Translations under genes and position numbers: made by a program
Shown here: positions 62,772-64,000 of the stretch, piece by piece
Position numbering within the stretch: position 1 is the first letter of the stretch
How the letters are laid out: every line of letters starts with the position of its first letter
Notes under the pieces: model-generated
What the model saw: the letters and a program-made list of their open reading frames with translations, nothing else
The model's database searches: none
What the model was told of the DNA's origin: nothing
Assembly (NCBI RefSeq): GCF_003002815.1
Contig: NZ_PVTF01000019.1
Location: 1 to 64,000 of the forward strand
DNA: 64,000 nt
Reading direction: 5' to 3'
From: Umezawaea tangerina
GTDB taxonomy: Bacteria; Actinomycetota; Actinomycetes; Mycobacteriales; Pseudonocardiaceae

Positions 62772-63722
62772 TCACCCCCGAACAGGCCCCGTACTCCCCC
62801 GAATGATGATCTGCGTAGGCAGCACCACCCGAGGCGCCTCCCCTCCCACGAACCCCCCACCCCCCAACTCCATCCTCTCCACCAGCATCCCCGCAGCCGT
62901 CCGCCCAGCAGCCGCCAACGGCATCCCCACCGTCGTCAACGCCGGCGTGGCCAACGACGCGTAAGCCAGATCGTCGAACCCCGTCACGCTCACCTCGTCC
63001 GGCACCCCCACCCCCCGATCCCGCAACCGGGCCATCACCCCCAACGCCATCACGTCGTTGTACGCCACGATCGCCGTAACCCCAGCCGCCAACGCCAGAT
63101 CCGCCGCGTGCAGCCCACCTTCGTACCGCGGAGCGAACGGCCCCAGGTTCACCACGTCCAGCGCGGCGCACCGATCGGTCCCGTTCAGCACCGCCACCCT
63201 CCGGTGCCCCAACGCCACCAGGTGCGCGAACACCTGCTCCACCCCGCCCCGCCGGTCCATCACCGTGCTGGGCACTCCGGCGAGCTCGTGGTTCAGCAGC
63301 ACCAGCGAGGTGCTCCCGGCCGTCTCGGCCAGGTGCTCGTCCGTGAGTCCCGGTGAGCACAGCACCAGCCCGTCGACCTGCTTCGCCATCGCTTGGACGA
63401 GCTTCGCCTCCGCGGTCGGGTCGTCGTCGCTGTCCGCGACGAACACGGCGTAGTCGGCTTGGGCGGCTCGTGCCCGCACGGCTTTGAGGACGCCGGTGAA
63501 GAAGGGGTTGTCGAGGTCGGGGACGACGATGCCGATGTTGCCGGTCTTGCCGGTGATGAGGCCGCGAGCCGCGCGGTTGGGGTGGTAGCCGAGCTCGGTG
63601 GCGGCGGTCAGCACGCGTGATCGGGTGTCGGGCCGCACGAGGTCGGGGGAGGACAGCGCGCGCGACACCGTCGCTACCGACACGTGGGCCTTGCGTGCCA
63701 CATCGCGGATGGTGATCGTCAC
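62772..63722 (-). CDS. LacI family transcriptional regulator
   Basis: 316 residues from GTG 63722. HTH: TIRDVARKAHVSVATVSRALSSPDLVRPDTRSRVLTAATELGYHPNRAARGL; effector domain with IGIVVPDLDNPFFTGVLKAVRARA and VTGFDDLAYASLATPALTTVGMPL. Sugar-responsive repressor type. Divergent from the truncated ORF at 63.86 kb, its probable target. The 3' third is C-rich on the + strand beside copy D. Confidence 0.94.
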   Translation of the reverse strand: MTITIRDVARKAHVSVATVSRALSSPDLVRPDTRSRVLTAATELGYHPNRAARGLITGKTGNIGIVVPDLDNPFFTGVLKAVRARAAQADYAVFVADSDDDPTAEAKLVQAMAKQVDGLVLCSPGLTDEHLAETAGSTSLVLLNHELAGVPSTVMDRRGGVEQVFAHLVALGHRRVAVLNGTDRCAALDVVNLGPFAPRYEGGLHAADLALAAGVTAIVAYNDVMALGVMARLRDRGVGVPDEVSVTGFDDLAYASLATPALTTVGMPLAAAGRTAAGMLVERMELGGGGFVGGEAPRVVLPTQIIIRGSTGPVRG

Positions 63723-63857
63723 GGGGGTTGATCCAACCGTAATTGTGACGATTGCTCGTGATTGGGGTGCCGTTGAACCGATTCCGGGGGCGGCTCGTTT
63801 CCCAGTTGCAGGTCACGCGGAACCGCGGGACGTCCCAAACGTCTAGGAGAGCCACTC

Positions 63858-64000
63858 ATGCGCACCAGCCGCGTCCTGACCGCCTCCGCGCCCGGCGCCC
63901 GCGCCGCCTCGGAATGGGCCGCCGCCGCGCTGAACGCCCCGCGCCCCACGACGGGACGCGCGGAGCCGGCGGGTGGCACCGCTTCCGCGGCGGAGCGCGG
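63858..64000 (+). CDS. Truncated ORF at window end, LacI-divergent
   Basis: ATG 63858 with AGGAGA 8 nt upstream; 47 codons remain (MRTSRVLTASAPGARAASEW). No recognisable domain in the visible part, and it is cut by the window edge. As a divergent neighbour of the LacI gene it is probably controlled by it. Coding call rests on the RBS and spacing only. Confidence 0.5.
   Translation, partial: MRTSRVLTASAPGARAASEWAAAALNAPRPTTGRAEPAGGTASAAER

Overview
The window is high-GC actinobacterial chromosome, most like Pseudonocardiaceae (Lentzea, Saccharothrix or Actinosynnema type). I infer this from GC-rich codon usage, frequent GTG starts, ATGA/GTGA translational coupling, and a core gene order matching Mycobacterium tuberculosis Rv1691-Rv1700 and Rv1708-Rv1711. 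It opens with the 3' end of an rRNA operon (23S tail, 5S, terminator).

Region by region. 0.4-9.6 kb: a very large repeat-rich TPR protein, a HAD phosphatase, a membrane protein plus OmpR-type two-component pair, an Rv1693-like small protein, TlyA and NAD kinase. 9.6-18.8 kb: RecN, four tandem paralogous membrane proteins, the SteA/SteB cell-envelope pair, CTP synthase and a Nudix hydrolase. 18.8-21.1 kb: a 0.6-kb repeat-rich spacer, a DUF2752 protein, a DUF1707/TM2 protein and an ArsR regulator; xerD, usual here in relatives, is absent. 21.2-24.7 kb: ParA, a ribbon-helix-helix-like protein, ScpA, ScpB and an RluB-type pseudouridine synthase. 25-31.2 kb: an NMT1/SsuA-type ABC importer split around a PobA-like aromatic hydroxylase and a 1-kb non-coding stretch. 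31.4-35.7 kb: a conservon (NIT-domain kinase, roadblock protein, GTPase) lacking the usual DUF742 member. 35.8-39.8 kb: a snapalysin-like secreted protease, a PAS-GGDEF-degenerate EAL protein and a DUF574 methyltransferase.

39.9-45.0 kb is the most interesting accessory locus. An ECF-type sigma factor with an overlapping 153-residue partner and a cytoplasmic subtilase face a divergent 875-residue TPR-CHAT (caspase-like) protein, and the two directions share a short intergenic region holding a perfect 14-bp palindrome. The layout resembles protease-released sigma-factor circuits (type III-E Craspase, CalpL/T/S) but has no CRISPR component. 45-50.5 kb: MFS exporter/TetR pair, yeast-type cytosine deaminase, STAS protein, YbdK-type glutamate-cysteine ligase and topoisomerase IB. 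51-55 kb: BaeRF-like protein, DUF4383 protein, a SigB/SigF-type sigma factor with its RsbW-like kinase and a coupled 50-codon ORF behind a sigma-B-like promoter, and an HhH-PHP phosphoesterase. 55-64 kb: methyltransferase, TetR, a 29-nt poly-G tract, SRPBCC protein, molybdopterin oxidoreductase with acyl-CoA synthetase, a barstar-domain protein, LacI regulator and a truncated divergent ORF.

Four copies of an intergenic element (about 3.75, 36.5, 50.7 and, inverted, 62.5 kb) each carry a perfect 22-23-bp-arm hairpin whose stem sequence differs between copy types while pairing is preserved, followed by an array of small hairpins. Each copy is flanked by strongly G+T-biased DNA on the same strand relative to element orientation, regardless of gene direction. 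I do not recognise this family as described.
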